Notes under the pieces: generated by a model | Seen by the model: only the letters and a program-made list of their open reading frames with translations | The model's database searches: none | What the model was told of the DNA's origin: nothing | Assembly: GCF_029784135.1 (NCBI RefSeq) | Contig: NC_073746.1 | Location: forward strand, 251,972,494-252,036,493 | Length of the DNA: 64,000 nt | Direction: 5' to 3' | Origin: Toxorhynchites rutilus septentrionalis | Taxonomy: Eukaryota > Arthropoda > Insecta > Diptera > Culicidae | Made by a program: the position numbers and the translations under genes | Shown: in pieces, positions 36,227-48,009 of the stretch | Position numbering within the stretch: position 1 is the stretch's first letter | Layout: each line of letters begins with the position of its first letter

Positions 36227-36266
36227 TCCATCTATTATATTGCTATAAAACAATATAATAGATGGA
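36227..36266. repeat. Perfect 16-bp inverted repeat with 8-nt loop
   Basis: TCCATCTATTATATTG at 36227-36242 is exactly inverted at 36251-36266 around CTATAAAA. It lies between a truncated TTAA element and a SINE. Confidence 0.85.
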
Positions 36267-36411
36267 TATATCTTGATTGATTTTTTAGTTGGTCATATGT
36301 GCATTTGTCGATCAAAGATTCGAACAATTTGATTCGCTTACTATCGCGACCAGAGCGGTGGATTTGCAATATTGATGCATGCAACCAAAAGTCAAAAGTT
36401 TTGGAGGGGGT

Positions 36412-36835
36412 CTTCGTAGCCACTTGGTTAAGCGTTCGCTTACTAAGCGATCGATCGTGAGTTCAAACTCAGGGCCCTCAATTGACCATCTTTGTGTTAT
36501 TATAGAATCACTACATCCACGCAATCATTATCAGCGATGGAGATCGATCGACGGTGGAACAAAGATCGATTCATCCATACAATTGCTCTGCTCTGCACGA
36601 AACATCGGGCTGTTGTTCTATTAATAACCCAACAGAAAGAAAACCCCAACGCCTAAATGGCTACTACTGTGTAATTTACCATAATGTAATGAAACAGAAA
36701 ACCTAACGCCTAAATGGCTACTACTACTGTATAATTTAGAATTTATAGAACCATAAACATTTGTACATGTACATGATTTAAACCAGGCTCTGTTGTTACA
36801 GCTAAAATGCTTATGAGCCTAATAAACAAATGAAA
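36412..36835 (+). mobile_element. tRNA-derived SINE, family B, uninterrupted
   Basis: Head CCACTTGGTTAAGCG (box A-like) and GAGTTCAAACTC (box B-like), then the body with TCAATTGACCATCTTTGTG. A duplicated block CGCCTAAATGGCTACTACT occurs at about 36652 and 36707. The 3' end is GTTACAGCTAAAATGC. It serves as the uninterrupted reference for the copy at 32460-34260. Confidence 0.7.
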
Positions 36836-37163
36836 TAAAAAAAAAGTTTTGTAAATTTCAGCAAATATAACAATCTGTATCTTCAGTGATGATTCAATGA
36901 TTTGGCAACAGATAAGTGACAGGGAAGCGTTGAAGGACAGTTTTATGGTCCAGGAATTGCAGACTGAGGATACGATGTAAAATAAACGAAACAAATGTAC
37001 CTAAAATTTAAAACACGTTTCATCTCGAAATCATGTTTTGCAAACTGGTGGGAGTTGAGGAGCGGTCCATCCGTTTTGATGAAATTATTTTTCCCAGATC
37101 ATCCACTCAATTTCCTGTCATCGTACGTAGAATTTTTTCTATATTTTGAAAAATAATATTTTT

Positions 37164-39320
37164 GACAGTTATTCTCTAGACATAAACTGTCTTAGACAAA
37201 GTTGTTACGCATGATAGAGCGCTCGTTTTTATGTTGTCAAAAATAGGGTGACCAAAATTGTCGATGAAATAAAAAGTCTAACTTTCTTATCTTTATAGAT
37301 AGAGGTAAACTTAGTTCGACAATGTTGTAACTCCAATTATTTGAGACATCTTTGTACAACGAAGTTTTTCTCTATCTCGGGAAATAACCGATATAGCGCC
37401 TTTTTTCTAAGTTACGTTAGGGTCATCATGAAAAAACCTGTTTTTTTGCTCTAACTTTTATATTTCAAATTTTACGTGCAAACTGTCTTCGAAAGACTTT
37501 TAGAGCTTACTAATACACACATTTTTCGATGCAGAACTTGTCAATATCTCAACTTTACTCAAAGTTATTGATATTTCATCCCAAAAAACACGCTCTTTTC
37601 ATTTGTTTGTCATTCTTTCTGGAACAAACATAAAGAATGTTTGTTGACGGAATTTGAAAGAACAGATTTCACTCTATATAACAGGGGTGGCCAAGGCGTA
37701 GTCCGCGGTCTACCGGTCGCCCGCGTAGCTACTCGAAGGTGCCCGCCAGGTGATCTTGGATAGTGTATCTTACTATGCGTCACAACTGACGTATTTATTA
37801 TTATCTCTTCTATATTTTGATAACATCAGTGGAACACGTCAAATAACATTTTTAATTGCACATTTATTTCAATTTTACAAACAAATACCTGTTGTGGTTG
37901 CCAAATCTGGATAACACGATAGAAAAGGTGGTAATTCAAATGGCAATACGTATAATTTTATTATTATGGCGATCGACTGCTAGCGATGTACATTAGCTCG
38001 ATGAAAGTGGAGTTTTTAATTTTTTATTCATCTTTCAATTGTTCTAACAACGTCATATTTTTTCCGCTGATGATAGATGTTATACTTCTCTGTAATTAGG
38101 GAGTATAACACTCTACTTCTGTGTCCTTGAAAAAAAAAATCTTTATAAACATACAAACATACGATTTTCTTCAAACATTCTTCGATATTTAGCTTTAAGA
38201 CTCTGAATAAAATAATGTTTTACCTATCAATTCTATTTTAATCGATAATTAATCTATTTCTATAGAATTATTTTCATTGAATAAGTATTACTATTATTCA
38301 TGTTTTTCTTTTAGTTTAAACTTTGTTTCAATTTTTGATACTAGATACATTTTCTAATGAATCATTGATACTGTCATCGTTGGTAGACCGCAGTCTGACA
38401 TTTGTTCAATTAGTCGCCCGCAATGGCCAAAAGTTTGGCCATCCCTGCTATATAATATGTGATTTTCAATATTATGTCATTTTTTGTGTTTGAGTAAATT
38501 AAAATTGAAATCGTGAGTTTTTGGATGAAACCCCATCAATAACTTTGAGCATTAGGGAGCATTGTATTAGGGTGACCATGAAAAAAAGTGTTTTTTCTGT
38601 TTTAACTTTTTTATTTCAAATTCTACATCAAAACTGTCTTCGTACGACTTTTGAAGCTTATCAATACCAACGTTTTGCGATGCAGAAATTGTCTATATCT
38701 CAATCCTACTCAAACTTATTGATGGTTATACCCGAAAACTCATAATTTCAATTTTAATTTACTCAAACTCAAAAAATAACATAGTTTTGAAAATCACACA
38801 TAATGTAGAGTGAAATATGCTCTTTCAAATGTCGTCAATAAACTTAGTTTACATTTGCCCCAGAAAGAATGTCAAACAAATGAAAAGAGCACGTTTTTTT
38901 ATAATAAATATCAATAACTTTGAGTAAAGTGAAGATATTGACAAGTTCTGCATGTGTATGCAGTTTGTATTAGTATGCTCTAAAAGTCTTTCGAAGACAG
39001 TTTGCACGTAAAATTTGAAATATAAAAGTTAGACAAAAAAACAGTTTTTTTTTCATGGTGACCCTAACGTAACTTAGAAAAAAGGCGCTATATCGGTTAT
39101 TTCAAGAGATAAAGAAAAACATTGTTCTACAAAGATTTCTCAAATAATTGGAGCTACAACATTGTCGAACTATGTTTACCTCTATCAATGAAGATTAAAA
39201 AGTTAGATTTTTTATTTCATCGACAATTTTGGTCACCCTATTTTTGACAACATAAAAACGAACGCTCTATCATGCGTAACAACTTTGTCTAAGACAGTTT
39301 TTGTCTAGAGAATACCTGTC
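37164..39320. mobile_element. 2.2-kb foldback element with about 630-bp arms
   Basis: From GACAGTTATTCTCTAGAC to GTCTAGAGAATACCTGTC the sequence folds on itself. Left arm 37164 to about 38562 (excluding the hAT insert) pairs with right arm about 38690-39320 at high but imperfect identity. The centre repeats part of the arm (GGTGACCATGAAAAAAAGTG near 38570), giving nested inverted repeats. No transposase frame. Confidence 0.85.
37682..38447. mobile_element. Non-autonomous hAT element, 766 bp, in the foldback arm
   Basis: Ends CAGGGGTGGCCAA and, inverted, CAGGGATGGCCAAA. Perfect 8-bp duplication CTATATAA at 37674-37681 and 38448-38455, fitting the central-TA preference of Buster-type hATs. Inner inverted blocks GTCTACC/GGTAGAC and GTCGCCCGC lie near both ends. 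No transposase. Confidence 0.9.
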
Positions 39321-39489
39321 GAGCTCTAAATGCTAATTTCCACTTAAATGCATCTCCTGGACCTTTGTGCAGTGGCAACACAAGGTTTTGGCTGCAAGGC
39401 TGTAAGGGTCCAACAAACCGGTTGCAGCTATTCAGAAGACAGGTCAATTAGCACGAATTTATTTTTCGTTTGTTTAATAATATAATAAT

Positions 39490-39844
39490 ATGTATCTAAC
39501 TAGCTGACCCGGGAAGCTTCGCCCCGCCCAAAATTTATTTTTCGTTATCACATCCGCGTTTTCATACTAAGTGCACGTTCATGGGTTCAATCGCAGACCT
39601 GTTCATTGATTGTTCTTCTAATCTACCCTTTAAAATTATTTTTTACTATAAAATTTCAGTACTTCTACCAAAATTCGACATTATAATATCAGATTATTTT
39701 CGGACACAATTCTTGTGCAAGATTTTCCATCCACTTGCAAATAACATGTTTTTTCGTTACATGGAATAGATGTTTGATACAGAAAATATGAATGAATGAA
39801 GACATCCCTAAATCGGACAATTCCTTTTTCGAGTTTTACTCTTA
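39490..39844 (+). repeat. Dispersed repeat R, left part
   Basis: Begins CTAGCTGACCCGGGAAGCTT, a start seen in many insect genomes. Continues at 42664-43230 across the inserted element. A related inverted copy is at 50040-50640. Confidence 0.65.
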
Positions 39845-40842
39845 GGGGCTGTCCACATACCACGTGGACAGAAAAAGCATGATTTTAGACACCCCCCTCC
39901 CCCTCCGTGGACAAGCGTGGACATTCCTTATACCCCTCCCCCTGTTGTCCACGTGGACATTCCTCCGGTTATCGATTGTAAGCTTATTCTCGAGTATTTT
40001 TATTAAAGCTGGCTGGCTGTTTGAGTTTTAAAAAAATCAGACAATGAAATCAAGTATTTTGTTTGAAAACAGAATTTTATCGTGTAAACATCAATGACTT
40101 TCGCTTTTACAGGTTCGGTAGTGCCTGATGGCTATAATGAACCTAGTAAAAACAAAACATCTGCAGTATCATCGTGATCAATGATTCCGTTGACCTACAA
40201 CCCTTAATTGTTAAACCATGCTAAATATTGTCCTGAAAAATTCGTACCGGTTCTAAGGAAAAAACCAAAAGCATATTTTTGTAGACATACATCTTTTCGA
40301 TCATAGATGCACCGTTTTCTCCTGAATATTTCAACATCCTTTATGCAACATGAGAATTCCATCCCCTCAGACCTTATGCTATGCAGTAAGTTGAAGTTCT
40401 TACAAGAATCTTAACAGTTAATAATCTGAAGATGCAATATCTAGTGTGTAAGGCGGGTGGAGTTTTAGAAGTGCCCTAGAAGTGTTCTGGATTGTTGATT
40501 TTCATACGTTCAGCTGCTAGCAGTACTTGTTGGAATTCATCGAAACTAGTTGCTTGGTAGAATCTTATGATACAGATTTTCTTCCAGTCCTACCAGACCC
40601 AGCCATAACTTTCTTCAAGCGAAACCCTGCTTCGGGGTTCCATTCACTTGCTAAGATTTATTTTAACTCAACATTCTTGTAAATGATTTGCCCTTTACAA
40701 TTCGCTACAAATATGTATTTTCGTCGCGTTTATGAAACGAATCGCAGATTGAGATAAGTCCCTTCAAGTGTTTTTCGGTAAAATAAACCCTTATTCCGGA
40801 ATCTGGTCGGATTTGAAATTAGCACAATGTAGCCTTTTTTAA

Positions 40843-41408
40843 GAGGGTATTCTAGTCTAGAAATGAATAAAAAACATTTTTTTTCTTCATATTTCTCTTA
40901 TTCAGACATTTAAGAATACATGTTTTTTTTTCAAACTGGCTTACACGATATCTCAAGTTCTACTTATCCGATCTATGTTTATATGAATACAATCTGTATG
41001 TACCTTTCTATAAAACAATCATAATTTCGTTACATTACTATTTTTAAGAAATCAATTAACTTAAAAAAATGTTTTAAACAGCATTTCTTTCTTCAAATTT
41101 CCGCCATTTTATTAAAAACACGTTTTTGACTTGTCCGAGGTTCATGCGATGGTGGCATCTTTACTGATTCAGAATCTGTTTGATTTGTTTGTTTCAGAGA
41201 ACCAGAAGTGCTGGAATCTTGTACGCCATGGCACAACTTTTTTTTGAACCCCCTCACTTGATCAGCTTCTAATTATGGATATATTTTTTTCCGTTCAATT
41301 TTTGTTTTATTGTTGAAAGATAGATCAACAAATAGTGATATAATGGATGGTAAAAATATTCTGTTTTACTTTTTCGTAGCACGAAGAAACGTCCGAAATT
41401 CGTGTCTC
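40843..41408 (+). mobile_element. TTAA-family element, right end missing
   Basis: TTAA at 40839-40842, then GAGGGTATTCTAGTCTAGAA and the family blocks in the same order as 60962-61694. Stops before the terminal repeat. Confidence 0.7.
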
Positions 41409-41649
41409 TATCCACCTTCATCTGATCGAGCCAATTCCTATCGGATTGTACAAATGTTGCAACCTTGAAATGTAGAATGCAAAAGTTTATTTCGTTCGGA
41501 TTACGATATGTCAAATCCGATCGGGTTCCGTAATATGGGTTAATATGTAGTCCAAGCATTGTTGCATGTTTGCATGTTGCATGCATGTTTTTCTTGATGT
41601 TTCGTTTCTGCGATTTCGGTGATTTTCGACATCTGTAGCGAATCTACTA

Positions 41650-41926
41650 TTGGTGCACCCGTGGCCGAGTGGTTAGCGTCTCACATTATCATGCCGGGTG
41701 TTCGGGTTCGATTCCCGTTCTGGCCAGAGGCTTTTTTCGTCAAAGAAATTTCCTTCGACTTGCACTGTGATCACGCGTATTCTAGAGCTTGCCCCTCGGA
41801 ATACATTCAAGGCGTGTTATTTGGCTTAGAAAATCTCAACTAAGTATTAATAATTGACGCTAGTTAATGCATACGTTGAAACGGCAAAAGTTCCACAGGG
41901 AACGTTAACGCCATTCAAGAAGAAGA
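41650..41926 (+). mobile_element. SINE family A, full length, 13-bp target duplication
   Basis: Box A TGGCCGAGTGG and box B GGTTCGATTCC, a 277-bp body and an (AAG)n tail. Flanked by AGCGAATCTACTA at 41637-41649 and 41927-41939. Confidence 0.92.
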
Positions 41927-42663
41927 AGCGAATCTACTAATCCATGTGCATGAAAGATAATTCTTTTCTTTTAATTAATCAGCAGTAGCAGCATGAACTT
42001 TCCAGACAACTCAAGAGGAGCTTATTACAAAAATTACCAGACATCAATAAAGAACAACATCATTGCAAGAAATAGATCTCCAGAGATACGGCGCGTACAC
42101 TCATGGAAGAATTTGTTGTTCGTTTCAATGTTTAGAAATCCTTGGGAGTTCTCGAAAAAAAAAACCAAACAGTTTTGTCATCAAGAGCAAAAGCTGAACT
42201 CAACCTGCACTTAAGTCGTGATGTTTGGTACTACAAAAAATCCAATATTCTTTGTGTTATTGGGTGTCTTTATCCTGGTGGATTTAATGGGTCTCTATTA
42301 CCGATTGGAATAAATTGGACCCTAGTTCATGTGCGTTACCTTCAGACTATACTTTCCAGGAAAGAGGTTCAGTCATATGACAAAAAATATGGATGTTTGA
42401 CCGAGCAGCACTCTCAGGCAGTTCAGTATTTTTATTGATGAATACTGAGTACTCAGGGCGGGCGTGAAGTTCAAAATATCGTGTAAATACAAAACAGATC
42501 TCATTCAATTCCGACTACTAATTGAATGTTTTACTTTAAAAAATACTTAGCGTGTCCACGTGGATATTATCAAAACCCCCTCCCCCCTGACCGTGGACAA
42601 GCGTGGACATTTTCGTAACCCCTACCCCCCCTAAAGTTGTCCACGTGGTATGTGGACAGCCCC

Positions 42664-43230
42664 TTATCAACGCATTCGGCGACCCATTTTTATTTATATA
42701 GATAGAAGACGATACAGGAGTGCGTTTTGTAACATTAAAATTCATTTTCACATTCGAACGAAGATCAATTACGTTACGCATACATCCAATAGACTAACAA
42801 CGCTTAACATAACGACGCTTGTCAATATGTAATGGTAGAACACATGCGAATTGAATTTTTCGAATTTTACCATTTTCCTTCAGAGTTTTCCAAAAATTTT
42901 CGATTGTCATGTTTGGTTGGAATATGTGTATTATTTTTATGGAACCCCCTCTCCATTCCAGAGAAGGAGGGGTGTCAAACCGTCATAGAAACATTTCTCG
43001 TACACAAAAACCCTCACATCCCAAATTTGGCTCCATTTGCTTTATTAGTTCTCGAGTTATGCAGAAATTTGTGTTTCATTTGTATGGAGCTTCCCCTTAG
43101 AGAAAGGGGAAGAGTGTCGAATCACCATAGAAACGTTTATCGATCCCTAAAACCTTTATATGCCAAGTTTAATTCCATTTGCTTGTTTAGTTCTCGAGTT
43201 ATTCAGCGCACTCCATACTCCATACTGATT
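42664..43230 (+). repeat. Dispersed repeat R, right part with tandem units
   Basis: Resumes with TATCAACGCATTCGGCGACC. It contains about two units of roughly 148 bp, each with a TTCTCGAGTTAT motif, TTTCATTTGTATGGA-type text, a short hairpin of C and G runs, and CATAGAAACGTTTAT. Confidence 0.65.
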
Positions 43231-44339
43231 GAGTAGCTGACAAAACTATGGACCGATAAAATGTCTGCAGTTTGCGGGGGCTCTCAGACAAACACGCCAA
43301 ATTTTTCAACGAAAACCAAATGGACCAGTATTATCGGTGAAATTAATTCGCTTGATTATCTTTTGTATGTTGATAAATTAGAGATTTTCCAACACCACCT
43401 ACTGGGTCCCAGATTGAACAAAAAGAGTAACGAAAAAAGGGGTCAACTGGACTATGACTATGGAAAAAAACACCTTGAATTATAAGCACTTGATTCAAGT
43501 GTTGAGAACTGATATATCTTTAACTGATCACATTTTTGATTCAAATAATATTACGACAATTTTGGGTGAGCAAGAATCGAATATAGGAATGACGCAAGTT
43601 TGCAACGCAGTAAAAGCGATCATCTATTAGTGGAAGTATGGTCACTTATAAAACACAAGAACATTACCTCTTGACACCCTTTCCATCCCAAACGACACCA
43701 TTCGCTTCGAAATGTGTTAAACGATTAAACGAGAGAAACGAGCTTCTGCAAACAAGAAGACCCAACTGTAAACGGTATATTCGCTGCTTCCTCAAGCCCT
43801 GGACATCTCTCTCGTGCTGAGAGCAATGCATCTTTTGTTGGCCACTACTTCCGCCACCTAGTGTACCACAGAAATCAGCATATCGTGAAAGCATTTTCAT
43901 TCAACGCTCAACGCTCATTGCGAGTGGATCGGTCAATCTTCGAAGGAAAACCTAAGAAAAAAAGATATAGCAAATTGCGTTAAACTGAAAACTAGCAAAA
44001 TAAACGTTCCATCGTTGCGGTTTCCATAATTACAATAAATTATCGTCTGTTCGCTATGGTTCACAGCTAGCAAATATTTGAAGAGAATTGCTGCTATAAA
44101 TCAATAAAAGAATAGTTGTAATACGCTACCGGAAAACCGTTTTGTGTTCGATTGTTTACATGCAGAGAATCTCACTGAATGAGATAAATGATTAGACCAA
44201 CGCGGTGAATTTCGATACGAGAGTCAACAAGACAGAGGCAGCGGTTCGTTGAATTAGTGTTATTTCATTGAAGCAAATAAACTTTTCTAGGATTAGTTTT
44301 TGTCCGTTCGCAAGTCATCATAGTGCAGTGAGAGAAACA
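43231..44339. other. Intergenic, 5' flank of the small secreted gene
   Basis: No repeat copy recognised. The last 200 bp should hold the promoter of the gene at 44340, but no clear TATA box was seen. Confidence 0.4.
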
Positions 44340-44675
44340 ATGTTCAGTGCAAGCACGCGAAAAAATTTCACCGTATTGCTACTGCTGGCGATACTAATCG
44401 TTGGCGCGGATTGTGGCCGGCGGAAACTTAGCCAGCGAAGAAGACAGGAGCTGAAGACTCTGAAGCAGCTTGCGTACGAGGCTCGTGAAACCAATACCCC
44501 AAACTTTGTCCGATTGGTGCTGATGCGGTTGGTGTACGGAATTGCAGTGCAGATGGGTGTTGATGATCGTCTTGACAATGTTTTCGGTGGTGCTTTCGTT
44601 CCGCCGAATGCGGTGGAAGAAAGTGAAGAATTATTCGACGTATTTGACGACGAAGGAGATGATGAATATCTGTGA
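44340..44675 (+). CDS. Small predicted secreted protein, 111 residues, unknown function
   Basis: Not assigned to a named family. The ATG at 44340 starts a typical signal peptide (basic RK at 7-8, hydrophobic FTVLLLLAILIVG at 10-22, probable cleavage near residue 25). The mature part begins with a very basic segment (RRKLSQRRRQ), then a Leu/Arg-rich region predicted helical (FVRLVLMRLVYGIAVQMGV), GGAFVPPNAV, and a strongly acidic tail (EESEELFDVFDDEGDDEYL). It has no cysteine after the signal. The charge pattern could suit a processed peptide or a small secreted factor; this is a guess. Intronless as read; GC content is higher than its surroundings, which supports coding. Upstream in-frame codons lack a better start. 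Confidence 0.65.
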   Translation: MFSASTRKNFTVLLLLAILIVGADCGRRKLSQRRRQELKTLKQLAYEARETNTPNFVRLVLMRLVYGIAVQMGVDDRLDNVFGGAFVPPNAVEESEELFDVFDDEGDDEYL

Positions 44676-46938
44676 ATGGGACAAACGAAACTGTCGGCTG
44701 GCCATCGATACATATCAGCTTAAGGTAAATGTTGGTGACGATGAGTACATTGTACATGGTATCAGTACAGGTTTTATGACAAAAGTTGCAACATTTTCTA
44801 GTACGCGCGATGCATATTTTTACGAATCATTAAATATTCAAGCGCGCAAAATTCCAACCAAATAACGGGTTCGTCGTTCGTTGCCTCATGACGTCCCTCT
44901 CCGAAGGGAGAGTACAACAGGCGAAAGTGCGGTAACGGTGATTTGTATGCGCCCTCGTATACAATAATCAGCAGGCGACGAAATTGATTATTCGCTCGAT
45001 TGAAAACATCGCCACTGCGGCTTTTCGCGATTATTTATGCTTGGATTAGCGTGAATCAATTCCTCCATGCTGCCTTGCCTCCTTACCCATCAATGGCGTT
45101 GGCGTGCATTTCATCGTATGGAAATGAGTAAAGTGCTATGCTATGTGTGTCAGCAAGCGGGCAGACAAATAAAAAAAACGGAAAACGACATGAGCAAGTG
45201 GAATAACATTCTCTGTTTTTATATTTAAATTCGTCCGGAAAGGTTTTCGATTTCGTTTTCACTATTGGCACGGTGCCTTTTTGCGACAGTTTGTGGGAGC
45301 TGACGACAATTTTCACCTCTCTTCTTGTTATGGTAGAATTGGGCAAGCCACTTTCTTATTTCGACAAGCTGTGTCACGGTCGTTTGAAGTGGACAATTAC
45401 CGGAACTACATATATTCGATGATCAACTACTGATTGATAGTCAAAACTAATTCGACTTCAACGACGAAAAAAAGACAACTAAGTGAATTTTGTTCCGATT
45501 CGACACCCTTGATATTTGTATTTTCCCAGCTCGTAAAAGTTAGTAATGGTAATCGTATTGATGTTTATGTACGTGGAAATGGTTTAGTTTGTTTCACATG
45601 GCTGTTTAAAGCAATCGTTTTCTATGTTTCTGGAACTGGGAGTGTAACTTTATTTTGGCGTTCTACACTAGATAACACATGTATTTCCTTGTTGTATATG
45701 GATAAATATACATTTGGAAGGACTCACGACAAAATCAGTCAAAAGTGTTTAAGATAACTGTGCTGTTGGTTTGTATTACAAACAGTTTCTATCGAATACA
45801 CAGTATTAGCAGCTTTTTTTTGTAGTGGTCACATCGACGATAAAGATCGCCCAGGGACCTAAATGTCACATTTTTTTGACATTCTTTTGGACCCTGAACG
45901 ATAACATCCCGATAGAACGATGTCTTTTTTGAAGTGAAATTCATATTCGTTCACCCATTCCCGAATTTCTTCAAGCCACTCAAGCCGTGCTGTATTGATC
46001 TGACCATCAATGGCTGGTGAATGTTCTGAGTTGCATTCTAGTGCGCTTGTATCCTTGGTGGTTTTTTCCAGGATGTGACCAGGTGTTGTCATGTGCATAC
46101 CAATACTGGTTTTTTTACAATTTTTTTTCTGCGTGACATACAAGAAAAACGTTATATTGATACTATTGTGAATTACACTTTTAAACAATTTATGTGGTAC
46201 CCTTTTTGCTTTCTTACGATTCTTTCTCATGGAGTTTGAACGTTTGAAAACAACTGCTACAGTTACTGCTAACTCGTTGCCAGCGTTCGAGCGGATTTTT
46301 CATGCGATAACGATAACCATTTATTGTCTCTGATATCTTTTTCGGCTACCCTGAACGCTTAAATCTTTGCTTTTGAATCGCCTACTCGTATCAAATACTC
46401 CATGTTAAATGTGGACGGCATCCAAGAGCATGAATTCGACCATTACCCTATCATAAGCGACCCTAAACTTATGTGGAAATTATTGTTAACCATTACTAGA
46501 CGTATCAGACTTCGACAAGACTAGAGGTAAAATTAAAATTGTGAATAGAAAAAAGTTCAATTACACTCTAAGAATCCGAAAAATTTCAAGAATTTGAAAC
46601 AATAAAGTACCTGAACATACAGTGACGAGGATTCCATTTCACTCCAGCACTAAATTGAGCATTGTCGAACATCGCTTTACATAATACAAATAGAGGGAGT
46701 GAGAATGGAGTGGGCACCCTAACGAGTATGCCTATTTCCTGCGTCGACACAGTGTTTCAATCCTCGTTTTCCGAAGAATATTGTAGCTCAACTTATTGTT
46801 GTTCAAGATAGAAAACTGTCTTTTTTATCCAAAATATATATTTTCATTAAGGCTCATATGGCGTCAACCTGACGGGGCCGGGAGTTCAATATTTCGACAA
46901 TGTTTGCCTTATAACTATGTTAGTAATATGTAACCGAT
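44676..46938. other. Intergenic, no recognised gene
   Basis: AATAAA-like signals downstream of the small gene include one near 45170. A 123-residue minus-strand frame (45859-46230, with RLEWLEEIREWVNEYEFHF) has no recognised domain and is not called. Confidence 0.4.
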
Positions 46939-47212
46939 GTGCTCCCGTGGCCGAGTGGTTAGCGTCAAACCTAACATGCCGGGGGTTCGGGTTCGATTCC
47001 CGTTCTGGTCGGGGAAATTTTTCTTCAAAGAAATATCCTCTGACTTGCACTGTGGTCACGCGTATTCTAGAGCTTGCCACTCAGAATGCATTCAAGGCGT
47101 GTTATTTGGCATAGAAATCTCAACTAAGTACTAATGAAAAATGACGCAAGAAATACTACGTTGAGACGGCGGAGTTCCTCTAGGAACGTTAGTGCCATAT
47201 AAGAAGAAGAAG
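46939..47212 (+). mobile_element. SINE family A, full length, 11-bp target duplication
   Basis: 274 bp, box A TGGCCGAGTGG, box B GGTTCGATTCC, (AAG)n tail. Flanked by ATGTAACCGAT at 46928-46938 and 47213-47223. Confidence 0.93.
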
Positions 47213-47223
47213 ATGTAACCGAT

Positions 47224-47543
47224 TACTCGCGGTTGGCTCGAGGTTAGTATTACAAGTGATTTCGTAATTGTGATATTGCTGTCTCCAATGCTCTGTACCT
47301 GTGCCCGACACGGGATACTTCCTATTGGGATGCAGCTTAATGGTCATTAATCAGCAACGCCCCCCTAGTCTGTACCCCATATCTAGCGTGGTGCGTCTTC
47401 TCGACTCGAGGAATCCAGGATAGAATGGTCACTAGCCGGCGCAAACATCAGTTCGTGTAGAGTTGTCATGAGCGGTACAACCTTTAGCTCTTGTTGAATG
47501 ATCAGTGGACTGCACAACCTTTGGCCCGTGTATCTGTAAAGAG
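47224..47543. other. Unclassified GC-richer segment
   Basis: Less AT-rich than its neighbours and possibly repeat-derived; no domain or family could be assigned. Confidence 0.3.
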
Positions 47544-47640
47544 TGTGTGTATGTGGACAAGTTTGGGGGGGGGGGGTGTTAGAGGTTACGGAAATGTCCA
47601 CGCTTGTCCATGGTGAGGGGGGAAGGGAACGTGGACACGT
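47544..47640 (+). repeat. CCACGTGG module E
   Basis: TATGTGGACAAG, a G run at about 47564-47577, GTCCACGCTTGTCCA and ACGTGGACACGTTGAA match the left-end orientation of the element at 39845, with the terminal GGGGCTG eroded. Confidence 0.65.
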
Positions 47641-48009
47641 TGAATGAATATTTTGAAAGAAAAAAAACTGTTCACATCTGGAAATTTCTGTTCAACAATA
47701 TATGGAAATTTCTGCATTTCACATTTTCAATAAATTCATTCGTATTTATCGACAAAAAGGATTGAGCTGTCTGATAGTTCTGAATATCTATATTTTTCAT
47801 ATAGTTGAACTTCTTTGCTGTAATGTGTATTCTAAGAATGTATTTTGGAGTGTATCTTTGAGGCAAGCGGAATGAACCATAATCAGCTATCCCCAAAAGT
47901 GGTCTTCACCCGGAGAAAGTCATCTTTGTATCTGGTGAGATTCGAACGGAATTATGCATTATACATTATAAATTCCAGTAGCGAACCAAAATCAGCGATT
48001 TATAATTAG

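Larger units (their letters stand above)
39845..42663. mobile_element. 2.8-kb TTA-flanked element with 26-bp perfect TIRs
   Basis: Left end starts GGGGCTGTCCACATACCACG and the right end is its reverse complement, identical for 26 bp. TTA flanks both sides (39842-39844 and 42664-42666). CCACGTGG modules lie just inside each end (39845-39967 and 42548-42663). The inverted copy of repeat R at 50275-50290 has one TTA and no insert, so the two ends belong to one insertion. A 3-bp TTA duplication fits PIF/Harbinger, but no transposase was found and family is inferred. Confidence 0.75.

Noticed and set aside
38521..38745. 74-residue frame inside the foldback element
   Set aside because: The sequence is part of the inverted-repeat arm text, so the frame is a by-product.
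42142..42438. 98-residue plus-strand frame as a gene
   Set aside because: Lies inside the 2.8-kb transposon, no known domain, no start context.
45859..46230. 123-residue minus-strand frame as a gene
   Set aside because: No recognised domain, no supporting structure, AT-rich context. Kept as intergenic.
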